Assembly (NCBI GenBank): GCA_947623455.1
Contig: OX392536.1
Span: 32,679,465 to 32,743,464 of the forward strand
Length of the DNA: 64,000 nucleotides
Direction: 5' to 3'
From: Mimachlamys varia
Taxonomy: Eukaryota > Mollusca > Bivalvia > Pectinida > Pectinidae
The notes beneath the pieces are model-generated. The model was not told the DNA's origin. It saw only the letters and a program-made list of their open reading frames with translations, and ran no database searches. The position numbers and the translations under genes were made by a program. This document shows positions 34,716 to 47,965 of this stretch, in pieces (position 1 is the stretch's first letter; each line of letters starts with the position of its first letter).

Positions 34716-36040
34716 TTTGCTCCAACATATGCATTTAAATACGACGCTTCAAAAATGTCTTGTGGAATGCACAGTACTATTAGTGGCATGACAACTATTC
34801 AAAATAATAGCAGGTGCGAGTTGTCTTTGTGTTGGAGAATGACGTACTGACCTTTATCAAGAAAAGGCGACGGAATTGCACCTGTAACGTGTGGTAAAAT
34901 ACTCATTAAATGTGCCGCTCTGTTTGATAGGATATTTATGTTCTAATAACGAAGGTCAGAAGGAACATACCACCGACACAGAAAGAGAAGGCATCGATAT
35001 AAACAATGTGTGTTTTATGAGGAAGTATGTTTGGGGGAGCATGTCAACATTGACTTTTTTAGTTCTTCAATATCTCTAAGCTGAAGGATCAGAGAAAAGT
35101 GTCAATTCTGAAAGTTGCATAATCATTCCGAATAAAATGAAACATTAAGGAGAAAATAGAGTCTATCATTATATTAAACACATAAATTCTTATCTTATCT
35201 GCAGCAATTTGATATCCAATATTTCATCAAAAGATAGGCTACAATGTACAATATACAATATATTTGTTTTTATTTGACGTGTTACTTCCATGGTGTTTCT
35301 ACAAGTGTTATACAGTGTTGTTTTTGTCTGCGAAAACTGCGCAATTGTTATCTGCTATGCTGTTTCTACCAGTGTTACACAGTGTTTTGTTATGACTGTT
35401 ATTGCCACAAGCTGTATTGTTAATCCTTTTGTTATTCAGTTGCTATAACAACGGACGGTTACAATGCATTATTGACGTTGTTTACACGACATGAACATTA
35501 ACATCAGCTACCGGTTTCAGCTACCGGGTCTGTACTGTTTTCTACATTATACAAAACAAAATTTGTTAATATCCTGTTCTGTAAACAAAATATTGGTGTT
35601 TCAACGGCTAGGAAGGAAATATGATGATTTTCAGAAACACACTGATCTACCTACAAGTATTCTAGGCATATTTTAATTTCCTTTACTTGATGCGGAGAAA
35701 CTAGATTGCTGGTTGTTTTCGAAATTAACAATGCTTCTCGAGGGCGAGACGGGACAATAACTAATCAGTGAAGACCCTCAAACCTGTGCATCATTTTGTC
35801 ATCAGCGTCAGTCACTTGGAAAACCTTTGTGTCTCCTATTCATTTTTGTACAGAGGTTAAGTAGAGAAATATGACCGGTACAACTCGAGCGAGTCGGGTT
35901 TGGAGACAAAGGGATGTGAGGTCATATACCGCCGTGTTTGTCGCTTTATTTTGTCATCAAACTTCTGATTGGTTGAAATATTTTAGAGGTGAAATTTATG
36001 CACATGGTTGTGTTTTTTTTAAACCATTCGATTTTGTCAT
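34716..36040. other. Intergenic DNA, no gene seen
   Basis: An imperfect two-copy repeat of about 90 bases (TGTTTCTACAAGTGTTATAC / TGTTTCTACCAGTGTTACAC) lies at 35290-35390. The small ORFs are not supported. Confidence 0.4.
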
Positions 36041-36048
36041 CATTAATA

Positions 36049-36227
36049 CAAATGAAATTATAAGGAATGACCACAATTGTTTTAGGGTTATACGATATAT
36101 ACCAAAATATTTGTGTGCAATTTTTTTTGCATAAACCGCTTCGCGGATTTTTGCAAAGTGCACACATTTTTTCGGTAAATACCGTATAACCTAAAACAAT
36201 TGTGTTTATTCCTTAATTATATTTCAA
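36049..36227. mobile_element. ~180-nt near-complete palindrome (hairpin MITE)
   Basis: Left arm 36049-36118 and right arm 36160-36227 pair along almost their whole length (TATAAGGAATGACCACAATTG against CAATTGTGTTTATTCCTTA). The centre CCGCTTCGCGG forms a tight stem-loop. Small mismatches are spread through the arms. No target-site duplication was evident. Confidence 0.7.
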
Positions 36228-36529
36228 ATGAGATTAACGGAATCGACTAATATATTTGATTGTTTTCTCTGTCATTGAAAGGGGTGTTGTTTCCTTTCAT
36301 AATGGCGTGTTGTTTTATTAGTTGATACATTGACAGATTCACATCTGCTTTCACATATCCAATGTACTAATTGCTGACAGTAGTGACATAAGTCATGTAT
36401 GGTTTATGCCGTCTCTGTCACTACTTACTACCAAGCACATACATACTACTGTTAGACTACAATATATAATAATGTCTATCTTACAACAATTATTAATCAA
36501 TTTATCCCAATTTATATAAATCCAAGTTT

Positions 36530-36610
36530 CTGGTTAGGATGCTAGCGCGCAGAGGTATCGATTTGAGAGGAAACTTAAGTGTCTCGAATCCACACGTGTC
36601 CGTGCTGGAA
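36530..36610 (+). mobile_element. Possible tRNA-derived SINE head
   Basis: TGGTTAGGATGCTAGCGCGC resembles a tRNA A-box region and ATCGATTTGAGAGG a poor B box. Too degenerate to be a tRNA gene. Confidence 0.25.
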
Positions 36611-37965
36611 ATCCGTCCCAGCCTTTTTGATGAAAGGTAAAGTGCGATTTGTACTGCATAACTAGTGCATCATACCTATTTACTTAGACATCCACTGATG
36701 TCAGAATATCTTTGTCATACTCTGTATGTTGTCTTGAGAAATTCCAGACGTGATAGAAAACACCTCAGATGTCCATTTTTCCATTTTATAATTTCTACCT
36801 AATACACTCTTCAGAGACAAACACAGAGTCACACATGTACGACTTATTAGATGTAAACACGGTATCATGTTTCAGGCACACATGTGTTTGCTTACCTTAT
36901 TTTTTAAAAACCATATTGTTAATTCCAGCAATTATATCTATTATCTATTATATGTTTGGTGGAGATGGCGGTTTATTACCGATTGACGTCACCACCAGAC
37001 ATTAGGCCTGGGCCCCAGCAGCGTCTCCACAGCAGTCCAGCCTCCTGTTACCGGTACTATGTAACATCAAAGAGGGTCTCATAACATCGGACACTTTCGA
37101 AAAAAGTTAACTACTTACCACAGAAGAATTATAATGTTCATCTAGCGTTTGTGTTTTTTTTCCTCGAAATGTGGAAAAAAAACAAAGCTGATCATGAATC
37201 ACGAAGTTATAAATATGTATAACACATCACCTATCCACATAATATAAACAAGTACAAAAAAAGTCATGTTAAAATAATAAAATGAGTTCAGATTGTGTTC
37301 TCTCTGTTACATCGTGTATCATGCAGCAACAGAAATCACAATTTCAGGTTGATGAAACGTCATTCCATGAAATTAATGACATGGCTATGGTCGCCACCTT
37401 AACTCGAACGAAAACATGCCATTTTGTTTAATATGCTTATCATAACACTGCAATATAGAGGAATAGAAAAGAAAATATGAGTATGACAATTGACATTGGT
37501 TATCTAATACCGTTTGCGTTACTGTTTTATAAGGCGCATACACAAAGTAAAATTAGAATAGGCACACATATACAAGGCCTTTAACAAGGTTCAGACATCT
37601 GAATATCATTATATTATGTTCCTCTTATATATCTAAGGAGAGCTTTTGTTTGTTTATTGTTTCGTAAACGTGGTTCTATTTCACTGTGCACGTCATACCC
37701 TCCGGGACAGACGCTTCCCGGAGCTACAAACCCACCAAAGTATTGTTTTGAGGAGAAACATAAACTCAACGATTTCGATTCAACACCCGAAGCACAAAAT
37801 GTCAATATAAGATGAAAATAGCCATTATTGTGAAGAAAGTGACGTAAACGCTATAGTCGTAGTAGATACAGATGTAATCTTGTAAATTAAGAGAAAGCAA
37901 AGCGGGAGTTCAAGTTTTAAGATGCATGTTTATTTTTCTAATGATGATTTTTGCAGACTTGCAAA
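36611..37965. other. Intergenic DNA, no gene seen
   Basis: Only weak similarity to the Penelope-like tail around 37340-37430 (ATGGTCGCCACCTTAACTCG). No exon was recognised. Confidence 0.35.
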
Positions 37966-38175
37966 CTTTTATCATCTGGAAAACACATTTCAAAAGTGTG
38001 CATCTTGTGAGAAAAACGACATTGGTAATTAAAAGCATTCCTGAGTCCAATGTGATTCCAATCAGTGTGCAGCACTCGTATATATTTTCTATTGCTTTTT
38101 GGCATTGGTTACTATATGCTGTAAACCATTTACATTTCTTGTTTGCAATTATGATAGCAGTCATGTTGAGATATG
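37966..38175 (+). repeat. ~210-bp direct repeat, copy 1
   Basis: Matches 40245-40450 through CTTTTATCATCTGGAAAACA, AGTGTGCATCTTGTGAG and GATTCCAATCAGTGTGCAGC. The copies lie 2.27 kb apart, with moderate divergence towards the 3' end. Confidence 0.7.
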
Positions 38176-39539
38176 TAGCTTGAATTGTACCTGAACATGC
38201 CAACTTTTATGATTTGCATTAAGATAAAAATCAAATGTCTAGACTCGGGTAACGGTTTTGTGACGGGAACTCTTTCATCTCTCGATGTTAATTTCGTATT
38301 TAGAACCTGATTTGTAAAAGTGTCATAAGGGTATAAGTTATACTAAATAATTGTTGTAATCAGGGCAATAACATCATTTTATTGCGATACTTTTATTGAT
38401 AGATTCAGCAGGAACACGTGCATGCTGATTGGCGGAGAGAAAACCTCTATCGAAACAAACCCGATACCTCATATACCTGTAGCCATGTATGTGTCGAGCT
38501 GAAAGGAGGGACGATATTTTTGTTACCAGAAATATCCTTTGATGACAAAGGGGGAAATGAGAGCAAAAAGAAGAATAAAGCGAGACAAATTTCCAATTAT
38601 TCAATTCCGTTGATTACATGTGATTATATAGTATATCATTGCTATTACTGAAACAAACAATCCATTTATATACCGGGGCTGTGAAACTGTCACTGTATAC
38701 GATGAGGTTGCTACAACCCTATTGGCGATAGAAATAGAGAGCAGCAAGTTTCGTGTATTACTCGTTGTTACATAATATGCATTCTAAGCGATAGAAAATG
38801 CTACATTGGGAGGCCTTACATAATGTGATAACGAGGATGCTATTTACTTCATTTCCCTCACCTAACAGGCTACAAAAGTATCACGCACGCGGCTGTTGTC
38901 GCGGCTGAATCGCTTTTTTCCGATGATTACGTGAATTAGCTACACCTTATTGGAAACAAGACACCTGCTACATAACCGGTACAGTTTTATCGCAAACAAA
39001 GCCAAACGTGTGGTATACTACATTTGACTCTAACATATGTTTGAATTTATTATCCCGCTTACAATATCGTAGAACCTATGTCTCGAGCAAGTCTACATGC
39101 TGTTATAGGCCTATGGCTGAATTGAACATTCAATCTTGTACTTGAGAACACTAAGTGGGTTTGATAGAAAAAGAAATATTTTACTTACAACTTACAATGT
39201 TAAATGTTAAATGATTATTATTACTCCAACACAGCTGTACGCTAAACTTCCACGGTACGATCTTCATGCACTTTTTTTATGATGAATGTAAGTCAAAGCT
39301 CACTGTAAGTTTTAAACTGCAATATATTTATCATCAATTTTCCGCATTAGGCCCCTATCATCACCCATGTACCATAGAGGGGCGAAATAGTAGTGCTATT
39401 TATGTTTGGTATAATGTAACGATCACCAAATTCTATACGAGTAGGTGACATCACATGTGTGTGTCTTACGTCCATTCAAATGATTTAAATACAAACTATA
39501 AATCTAGATACATTTAATTAGTCTCTTGATGTCAAGTTC
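38176..39539. other. Intergenic DNA, no gene seen
   Basis: No supported feature. Small ORFs at 38374-38651 on both strands overlap each other and lack motifs. Confidence 0.4.
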
Positions 39540-40010
39540 GGGTATATCGTGGATATGTTGTCTATCAGTAACAAGACGTTTGTTGACAAAGTCGATCGTA
39601 TATACTCTTCTGAACTTGAAATCAATAACCAATAGACTATTCTACATCACCTGCTTACCTCGATCTTTATGTACAATACGACCGACGTAGACAGCTTATT
39701 AAAATGCTTAACGATGAAGGGGACCATTTCGATTTTCTGATAGTGAATTTTCCCTTTCTTGGTTGTAACACCCCTACTCTCCCATGTGTTTGATCTAAAT
39801 ATTGAGATTTTCAGGTTGATGGAATATATGTTTAATAGTAGAAATCCTTGTCTCCCTGAGATCATAATAAGGTAGAAGGTTTTGATATGCTCAATAAAAT
39901 ACCCTGTTGTTATAATCGAAAATAATATCTCGATTCGAACTTTGAGGACGTGACATTTACTTGGTTGAAACTTTGATTTACATGGCATAATACAGAATAC
40001 AATCACCCCC
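39540..40010 (+). mobile_element. Decayed Penelope-like element fragment
   Basis: Keeps TGACAAAGTCGATCGTATAT, GAACTTGAAATCAAT and CTGCTTACCTCGATCTTTAT, matching the post-YIDD RT region at 34030-34200, then a decayed tail (TTTGAGGACGTGACATTTAC). More diverged than the copies at 33.9 and 47 kb. Confidence 0.6.
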
Positions 40011-40244
40011 TGGAAAACCTGGCCTTAGTCTTATATTAAAGAAGGAGTGAAACCCACTCTACCTTCATTGTTTCATAAACTTAATTATGTGACTGATATT
40101 TAACATACATCCTTTGTATTGAATGTAATTACCTAATTTCTGCATTATTCTATTATTTTGTAATCGCATGACCACTATATTTTTACTCCTAGTTACATGT
40201 TGTACACCATGTAAGCTGCGCCTTGATGTTGGCCTGCCTTGCAG

Positions 40245-40450
40245 CCTTTTATCATCTGGAAAACACATCTCAAAAGTGTGCATCTTGTGAGAAAAAACGA
40301 CATCGGTGATAAAAGCATTCCTACGTTCAATTAGATTCCAATCAGTGTGCAGCAGTCATGTATATTTGATATTTTTTTGCATTAATTCGTATTTTTGTAA
40401 ACAAGTTATACTTCATGTTTGTAGTTGTGTTAGCAGTCATGGTGGAATAG
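40245..40450 (+). repeat. ~210-bp direct repeat, copy 2
   Basis: Counterpart of 37966-38175. It ends at TAGCAGTCATGGTGGAATAG just before the hairpin at 40479. Confidence 0.7.
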
Positions 40451-40478
40451 GACTGGCCTTGGTAAATACATAGAGGAT

Positions 40479-40600
40479 ATTCAATGGTTTGCCGTTTAAT
40501 ATCAAATATCTTACGAGTGCGTAGCACGAGTGAAAATATAAAAAAAAAAATCTGCCATACAAGTGAAATATATTTGATATTAAACGGCAAACCATTGAAT
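40479..40600. mobile_element. Hairpin MITE with perfect 31-bp arms
   Basis: Arms 40479-40509 and 40570-40600 (ATTCAATGGTTTGCCGTTTA at the left tip) are exact reverse complements around a 60-nt spacer with ACGAGTGCGTAGCACGAG and an A run. Exact arms suggest recent insertion. Confidence 0.75.
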
Positions 40601-40959
40601 TTTCTTTTTATTACATTTCGGAAGAGGTATTAAGATACTTTAATGATTTGGTTTCTTTACTTGCCTACTGGAAAGTAACTAGACAACTGGTTGGCTAGTC
40701 CTAATCCGTCGAAATCACAACCGATCGGGTCCAGTACACAGCTGATTGGGATAAGCTTATCGGAAAAGTTGAACCATTCTCATCTTCCAATTCATAACAT
40801 ATTAAATCCTGCGGCAGTTTCTCATCAATATTTACTATTGGTGCCATTTCTTCAAGACCATCTTTCGACAATAGACAAGTTCTAGCAGACGACAACAAAA
40901 TACCGAGCCTCCAATGTCATGTTCGAGTCGATCAAGGGGAACAACTCATACAAAAGTTC

Positions 40960-41187
40960 CGGTGTAGCGTGAAAAAAATACCCAGTTTAAAACTGCCCAC
41001 AGTTGAAATCTACGGCGGGTAACTTTCTCAAGGGGACGAATTAAAGAATATCGAGTGTGGTATTTTTTCTACAGAAGGCCGAGTAAGATTTCTACTGTAA
41101 AATAACGACCCCGGGTAAGTTTTGCAATGTAGAATAATGACCCCGTGTAGTTTCTTATTGTCGGGTCCCTTTTTCACGTTACACTGA
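40960..41187. mobile_element. Small TIR element (~230 bp)
   Basis: Left end CCGGTGTAGCGTGAAAAAAA and right end TTTTTCACGTTACACTG are imperfect inverted repeats. Inside are two related segments (AATAACGACCCCGGGTAAGT and AATAATGACCCCGTGTAG). The minus-strand ORF across it (41028-41258) is not supported. Confidence 0.5.
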
Positions 41188-41280
41188 AAAAGCCTTATAT
41201 TTTCACTGCAAAATCTTATATTTTCACGGCAAAATCTTATATTTTCACTGCTCATCACAGCAGTGAAAAAATAAGTTTTA
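41188..41280. repeat. ~22-bp tandem repeat with inverted end
   Basis: Three to four copies of CTTATATTTTCACTGCAAAAT-type units are followed by an inverted version (GCAGTGAAAAAATAAG). Confidence 0.6.
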
Positions 41281-44094
41281 TCAGTTTGATAATTTTCTAT
41301 ATTTCACAGGCAAAAATGTAATAAATAGCTATACTTTTTAAGAAATACAATTTTGGCTGTCAAAAAGGAACCCTATTAAAGGCGTTGTCTGTGCCTGATT
41401 AGAGAATTGATCTTTTTTGTTCGGAACTCCTCTACATTGACCCAATGACCCATACGTTTCTTTTGACATTCGAAGCATAGATCCTAACTATTCATCTGAC
41501 AGAATATTTAAATATTCTAATTAATATTCTTGCAGCTTTCAAAAAGTTATGTTCTTTTCCCACCAAATTTTAAAACCTTCTATCTTGGAAATACACAAAA
41601 TGGCCTTTCAATAGTTTGCTCGTTCTGATGTATGGTATATAAAATTAATAAAAGAAAATCTGCTTTAAGGTAAGTTAATTTCACAAATCCACATGACCCA
41701 GCCCTAAAATATCCACTGTAACCTCTGAACAGCATGGGTAAACAGTTTAGTACGTGTAAATAATGATGAGTCGAAAATAAAATTGACTGCGTTAATTAAC
41801 CAGCAAAATCATTCCGCGTTAAAATACAGGTGTTGAACAGTGATTTGATCAGGAGAAAGAAAAAGCATTCTTTGTTGATTGTTAGAACAACAGATACACG
41901 TGTATGTACATAATATGTACCTGTATAGTGTTTAGGAAACACTGCGTTGATATACAGGTCGATACTATACTACATTTTACAGACTGTTTGGCTCAGTGGT
42001 AACATCACTCAGGAACTTTTTTTTGTATTTTCTCTGGTTGATATATTTGTTCTATTGCGGATAATATAGTTTACTGATGATTGTGTAAGTTTATAGCAAT
42101 ACAGTCGAATCGACTCAACAAATCTACTCGCTAAGAAAAAAACCATTCCCTCTCTTTAGACAAAACAAAGTCTTTATCGACATGAAGCAGTATTAGCTAT
42201 ATCGTGATACTCTATCCTGATACCACATATATGCCGCTGGAACCTTTGTTCAGTAGTCTCTTACAAATATTTGGCTGTATCTCAAACTTAGTGGCATTTC
42301 GCAGTGACTTGTCAAATAGAATCAAACAAAGATGGTTACATGTTTAACAGACCTCGAAGTGTATTGGAACTCAAAAGACCGAGAAGCCAAGCGTTAAAAT
42401 TTATTGGTTTAAGGAAGAATTTTATTTATCAGAATGACATTTTTAGGATTCATTCGTCGTCATGGAAGTACAAACCTCCATTGGGAAGTTGCAGGAAGTG
42501 TAGATAATGACTGTGAGTGTATACGGGCACCTGCTGTCTTGGGGCGATGTATATTTACAACCCTGTTATTTATTGGACACCTGGGATACGGTGGATTCCT
42601 CGGGACAGACAGTTATGATATCCTACGTATAAAAAATGGGGTTCTCCTATAATATAGGCCATGGGAATGAGTACTTAATGATTGGAGTCAGCATCTGGCT
42701 GGGGTTTAGTCTGTAGCTTAATCTTCTCTCTCACACATAGATCGATGCATGCTGAAATTCTCCCCCTCCCTAGATACCGGTTTATGATGTTTTTTTCCGC
42801 CCCTTTTTTCACACACATACCTGCTATATCACGTAATTTGATTTGTCTGTAATCTGGTTCTGAGCTAAAGACTGTACTCTCACCAGACTGTAGTTCACTG
42901 GCTGATTCTTAAAGGTGGGCAATATTACAGTCATAGGTGGCCTTTTGTAAACAGTATACGTCTGTAAAGTGTAATTATGTATACTGTATATATCCTTTCC
43001 CCTAAACACATTAGTTTGTATATGTATTTTTGTAACATTCGTTTTCATCGTTGATCTTACCATAAATCAGATAAAATCGTTTTTCATTTTAAAATATTCC
43101 ATGATATATCAGGTTACTAGCAATACAATTTAAATATTCGGAAACATGATTTTTCATTGGTTTTTTTCTTTTTCGTGTCTGTAAAACCACGCTTTAAACA
43201 TATAAAAGTATAAAGTAATACGATAAATATTATCATTTAGTTAGATATTGGTATCAATGTTGAAGCCTACAGGAAATGTTAACTATGCCTTTTCACAGAT
43301 TCATATGGTACAAATTGAAGACAATGAACGCAAACTGACTTTTCCCTTAAGAATGGCGAAATCTACACTGTCTTTGATATCAGTAATAGTGCATGCCATA
43401 TTTTGTATACAAGAAAATACAAAGCCTCTGGTATGTAAGTTAGACGGCAGATGAAGCAGATCTGTCTTGTCTTTGCGCTTTGAATGCATTGTATGCTACA
43501 GTTTACCTTTATCCGAACAAGGTGCACTGCTAGCACTCGTTATGATTGCTTCACTCTATCGCACTAACTACGTCATACCTGGGGCATGTCAGCGGCACCT
43601 GACGTCGCTAATTTGTCTTTGTCTAGGTTAAAGGCAGTCTTTATATGTTGTCATCAACAAAATATGTGGGCGGGGTAAGTGATCAATGGAATATTAATAT
43701 TTTCTGGGAAAGTGATAATGATATTGACCGAAACGAAATCTATCCTAGTACAGGTCAGGTCTATATAGAAACATGGTAACCGAACTAAAAGCCCTATGTT
43801 GCTATATTATTTGTAATCATTTAGAAACATAGACTTATGACTATTTTAAGGAGGGAAGTACGGTATTTGACAAAGGCCAATCGTGAAGTTACAACTGATC
43901 TGGCGTCCTTAATGTATATTAACCTGCCCTTTCTTAGAATGTTACACAAAATGAATATCGCAAATTAATGACTTCAACGAGATTGTCACAAAACTGATGA
44001 AAATTATGAAAATCATCTTTACAGTCGATTAAGATGACCCTCTCACACACAAAAAGACACGTGCTGCACCTTTTAATTGAAGTAATGCATACAG
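41281..44094. other. Intergenic DNA, no gene seen
   Basis: An isolated A-box-like TGGCTCAGTGGTAACA is at 41989-42004 without a B box. The overlapping ORFs at 42304-42652 have no motifs. Confidence 0.4.
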
Positions 44095-44215
44095 TATATC
44101 GTACAAAATGAATTACACTGCATCATACAGCTGTTCCGTCCATGTAGGACTCGTCAGTGATGCTAGGGGCAAAGGGACGAGAATCGAAATTATCTACTAC
44201 TCTAATATCATTTCA
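44095..44215 (-). repeat. Dispersed repeat, copy B (reverse orientation)
   Basis: The reverse complement of CTGCATCATACAGCTGTTCC matches 4495-4530, and TGCCCCTAGCATCAC on the minus strand matches GGCCCCTTGCATCACCGAC near 4460. Confidence 0.55.
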
Positions 44216-45169
44216 TAAATTAAAGAGTTTTACGCACCTGACCCTTCTCCTCTAGTGTATGAGTTAAACGCTGTTTTGCTGACATAGCAACATTCATAAC
44301 GTTAAGATTTGCCATACAACACCACCAATTGTTCTGCAAAGAACCATTCCGATATCATGTTCCTTTACAAGTGCATCGCCCAGTCATTGAAGTCTAATGA
44401 AGTTTAATCCATACAGAGATTTAACGAAAATTACGCAGCAACACGTAAACTTGGTTTCTGTAAATTGGCAATAGAGCTGTCCCGTGTTGTGGGGTCAGAA
44501 ATTACCTGCCAATTTGTCCAAATCATGTACATGACTAATGGATGTTTACGTTGACTTGGTCACCCTTAGAGTTATATTGCTCTTTTTCTTTTAAACTTCT
44601 TTCCAATAATATAATAATACCACTTCTTGGCCTATACAGAATAGAATAAATTGCCTGGAAGCTGTACCACTATTCAAATTACAATTTGGCTGACATTGAA
44701 AGTTTAGGGCAAATTTCACGGAGTCATGCCAGTTTATTTCTATTGTACCACCGGTCTACTGTATAGGCAAGGGCCGTCTCTGGTGCATTTCGGTTAAAGT
44801 AGTTTTATTCACTCACGATAATTTATTTTCAAACTAAAACCTAGGTTTTCCTAAGGAGGGTTGTAAAAGAATACTGTACTCACTGGCTTCTATACACGAT
44901 AAATGACGGTAAATACTGTAATTGCAGAAACAGATAATTTTTAGGATTCGTCATTCTCAATAATCGAATATTTATTTTGTTCGTTAGTTTTTCATGGTTA
45001 ACATCATGTGTTTTATCGATGGTTTGTGATCATAAGCCATTGATCACACCCCCGGGCACGTATTCATTAAACCGTTGTCATGCTCAAGCATGGTTTTGTG
45101 CTAAAGCAAAATTGATTGTTTTCGTATTGAATTGATAATAAAACATTACTTTTGTCAAAGATTCGTAAT

Positions 45170-45560
45170 CATATTGAAAATATATTAGAGAATACCGAAG
45201 CGTTAACAAAATCATAATCCGAACTCAAAATCGATTAAACCATGGGCAAAATAAGAACAAAGGAAATGTTTACATGGAGACCCTTGTAAAAGTACAAGGG
45301 GATAAGACCAGATGTTCCGGAAGAGTAAGCATCTTCTGCTTCATGAACGACTCCCGCCCTGTACATCTTTGTCATATCCAAGTAAACATCAAGTTCTCAA
45401 TATGAGAACCGAGAATCATTGTAAATCACAACAAGTAAACACAATAAAGAGCATACTCAAAAACGTCCATCTTCATATCACTTAAAGGTACAGAATATTT
45501 GTCAATGAGACAAAGATGGCGACCATAAAACTTGCCAATCGTATAGATATGGTGGGAACT
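45170..45560 (-). mobile_element. Penelope-like element 3' end (minus orientation)
   Basis: Outer end GAGAATACCGAAGCGTTAAC, then the inverted tail (AATCCGAACTCAAAATCGAT) and RT C-terminal region, ending at AGATGGCGACCATAAAAC. It directly precedes a plus-strand 5' part of the same family, giving a head-to-head arrangement. Confidence 0.7.
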
Positions 45561-45589
45561 TATCGAGTGCAGTCTAACAAATGTAATGT

Positions 45590-47470
45590 CTTTGTTTACC
45601 CCTCAAAGGAGACGCCAGCTTAGTCATGGCCATCGGCATTACAATAGTCTGACGGAATACAACGTTAAGTTTGAAGATCTGATGGAAACATTAAAAAGAT
45701 CATTAGGTGTACACCACGTCAGGACAACGTTGTATTCACTTTCCCGGGCTACATAGCAAACTCTGCAAATGACTCAAATAAAACATGTTCCGGATGACCT
45801 GTGGAAACTAGCGTCCAGAATCCATAAGATTAATGATGATGTGGCAGAAATTCGACTTTTCCAGTCTGTGCGAACAGACAGTCAAGATGCACCATCGACT
45901 CGACATTTCATGAAAGTCAAATTCGCCATTAAGGGGATTTATGCCATTAACATCAGCAATATCTTACATCAAAAGTCTGTTCAAGCACCGACTATTTCCT
46001 ACAGTTATTCTAAACCTATTGCATCAAAGCTTTTCAATTACAAGCAAACATTGCAACAATTAAATATAGATGACCGTAGAATGACTCCTTCTTCAGCATG
46101 TTCATGTACTTCATCTCAATATTGCTATGGTCCAGCTGGACACATAGTAACCTGGAACCTGAATATTATCAAAGCCCCGGGAGCTTTTCATGAAAGGCCC
46201 TGAGTATCGAGGGACTCCATCCATCAATTGGCATTTGAATTTCAAGATTCTTATGGACTCGGTGGAAGATTACGCCAGAAAATGGACTAAACGTGAACAT
46301 GCTGAATTGGATTCACTTTCAGAGTGGTTGAAGTCTATCAGGTCCTCTATTCAGAACAGAATAAGCAAAATGAAAACTAAACACAAGTTGATATTTCTTG
46401 ACCCCGATGTTCGAGCAACACTCAACGATCTACATGATAAGCATGTGGTTGTGTCTGCAGACAAATCATCTAACAACTTGATCATTGTTTGCAAACGCTA
46501 TTACATTCATTGCTTGCAAAAAGAACTAGGCCTAGGTAACCCTAATGTGGCGAAAATAGGCCTTACCTTAACGTGATATCTCCATGTGTGTAAATATCCG
46601 GACATGTGCTTTTATTATTGTTACTATCGTGGTCAGTTAGATGTTTGACAGTACTGATCCTTATTGTTTAAGCGTTACAATGATTAATGTTTTTGATCAT
46701 TGGTACGAACCCCCGGCACGTTACACTACTTACACATTGACCGTTTTTTTCGAAAGATGAAATACTGTCGAACCATGCTGCTGTATTACAATCTTTCCAA
46801 GTACTGGTTAATGAGCAAAACGCTGACCTACATTGTCTTTATTGAATACCGAAACTACACAAAGGATCCTTATAAGCAACGTTTTATCGCCGGCTCTGCT
46901 AATTGCTCGACCAAGCCATTATCAAAACTTCTTACTACCATTCTCAGTCCCATAAAATCAGGGCTTCAGTCTTATTGTGACACTGTATACTCCAGAAGTG
47001 GAATTAATAGGATGTGGGTTTTGAAAAACTCCAAAACTCTTTTGATCAATATTGAACACCCCCTCCTAAAAATGTCTTTTTGGTCAAAACATATGATTTT
47101 TCCACCCTGTACAATACTATACCTCCTTCAAAATTGAAGGAATATCTTCGATCTCTTGTTATGGTAGTTTTCTTTTCCAAGAAAGGCGGACGACGATACA
47201 AATATATGGTAGCGAGCTATCTTGGAGCATACTTTGTGAAAGGACGACAAAAGCAAAGAGGAAATATACTGAAAAAGATATAGTAAGGATGATTAAATTC
47301 CTTGTCGACAATATTTTTGTTGAGTTCGGGGGAAAGATTTTTCAGCAGACTGTTGGCATTCCCATAGGAACAAACTGTGCCCAGCTCTTAGCTGACTTGT
47401 TTTTGTTTTCATACGAGGCTGAATTTGTAGAAGAGCTAATCAGATCAGGCAATGGAAAGTTCATGATAGG
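45590..47470 (+). pseudogene. Penelope-like (YIDD-type) reverse transcriptase, broken copy
   Basis: The most complete RT copy here. The N-terminal region (45590-46203) has VPDDLWKLASRIHKINDD, KGIYAINISNILHQKSVQ and FNYKQTLQQLNIDDRR. A shift at ~46190 leads to LMDSVEDYARKWTKREHAEL, DPDVRATLNDLHDKHVVVSA and DKSSNNLIIVCKRYY. A decayed gap (46570-46830) follows, then YKQRFIAGSANCSTKPLSKL, VKTYDFSTLYNTIPPSKLKE and FLVDNIFVEFGGKIFQQTVG with GIPIGTNCAQLLADLFLF. It stops before the YIDD box, where an inverted copy begins. Several stops and frameshifts make it non-functional. Such enzymes copied element RNA into the genome. Confidence 0.75.
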
Positions 47471-47474
47471 AAAA

Positions 47475-47965
47475 ATTAAAATCATCACGTTTATCCTATA
47501 GCTTAGTAGTAAGCCGTCCATGATGGTCGTAGTTTAAGTAGAGATCGAGGTAATCAGCTTATGTAGGAGAGTATGTTGTGTTCTTTATTTCAAGTTCAGA
47601 AGGGTATATACGATGGACGTGGTCAGCAAATTCTTGTTGTTTATAGACAACACATCATCGATATATCTGAAAGTGAAATTAAAAGATCCGGCAACGTTTT
47701 TGTTACATGTCCTGATTAGCTCTTCCACAAATTTAGCCCCGTATGAAAACAAAAACAAGTCAGCTAAGTATGGGGCATGGTTTGTTCCTATGGAAATGCC
47801 AACTGAAAAATCTTTCCTCAGAACGCAACACAAATATTGTCGACCAGGAATTCAATCATCCTTGCTATATCCTCTTCAGTATATTTCCTCTTAGCTTTTG
47901 TCGTATTTTCCACAAAGTATGCTCCAAGATAGTTCACTACCATACAAAGAGCAAAACCCGGACGG
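47475..47965 (-). pseudogene. Penelope-like reverse transcriptase fragment, inverted against the plus copy
   Basis: On the minus strand this reads from the YLGAYFVE-like region through SIGTNHAPYLADLFLFSYGA, FNFTFRYIDDVLSINN and on to YLDLYLNYDHHGRLTTKL. It overlaps the family region where the plus copy ends (GTNCAQLLADLFLF...), so the two are tail-to-tail partial copies. Stops occur near 47840 and 47555. Confidence 0.7.

Noticed and set aside
40691..40898. Overlapping ORFs on opposite strands, the minus one with plausible amino-acid composition
   Set aside because: About 65 codons, no domain, no splice context and no second supporting exon.
41988..42020. tRNA A-box-like TGGCTCAGTGGTAACA
   Set aside because: No B box or cloverleaf follows; not a tRNA gene.
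46700..47137. Separate 145-codon gene
   Set aside because: Its residues match the RT finger and palm region of the broken retroelement; it is part of that pseudogene.
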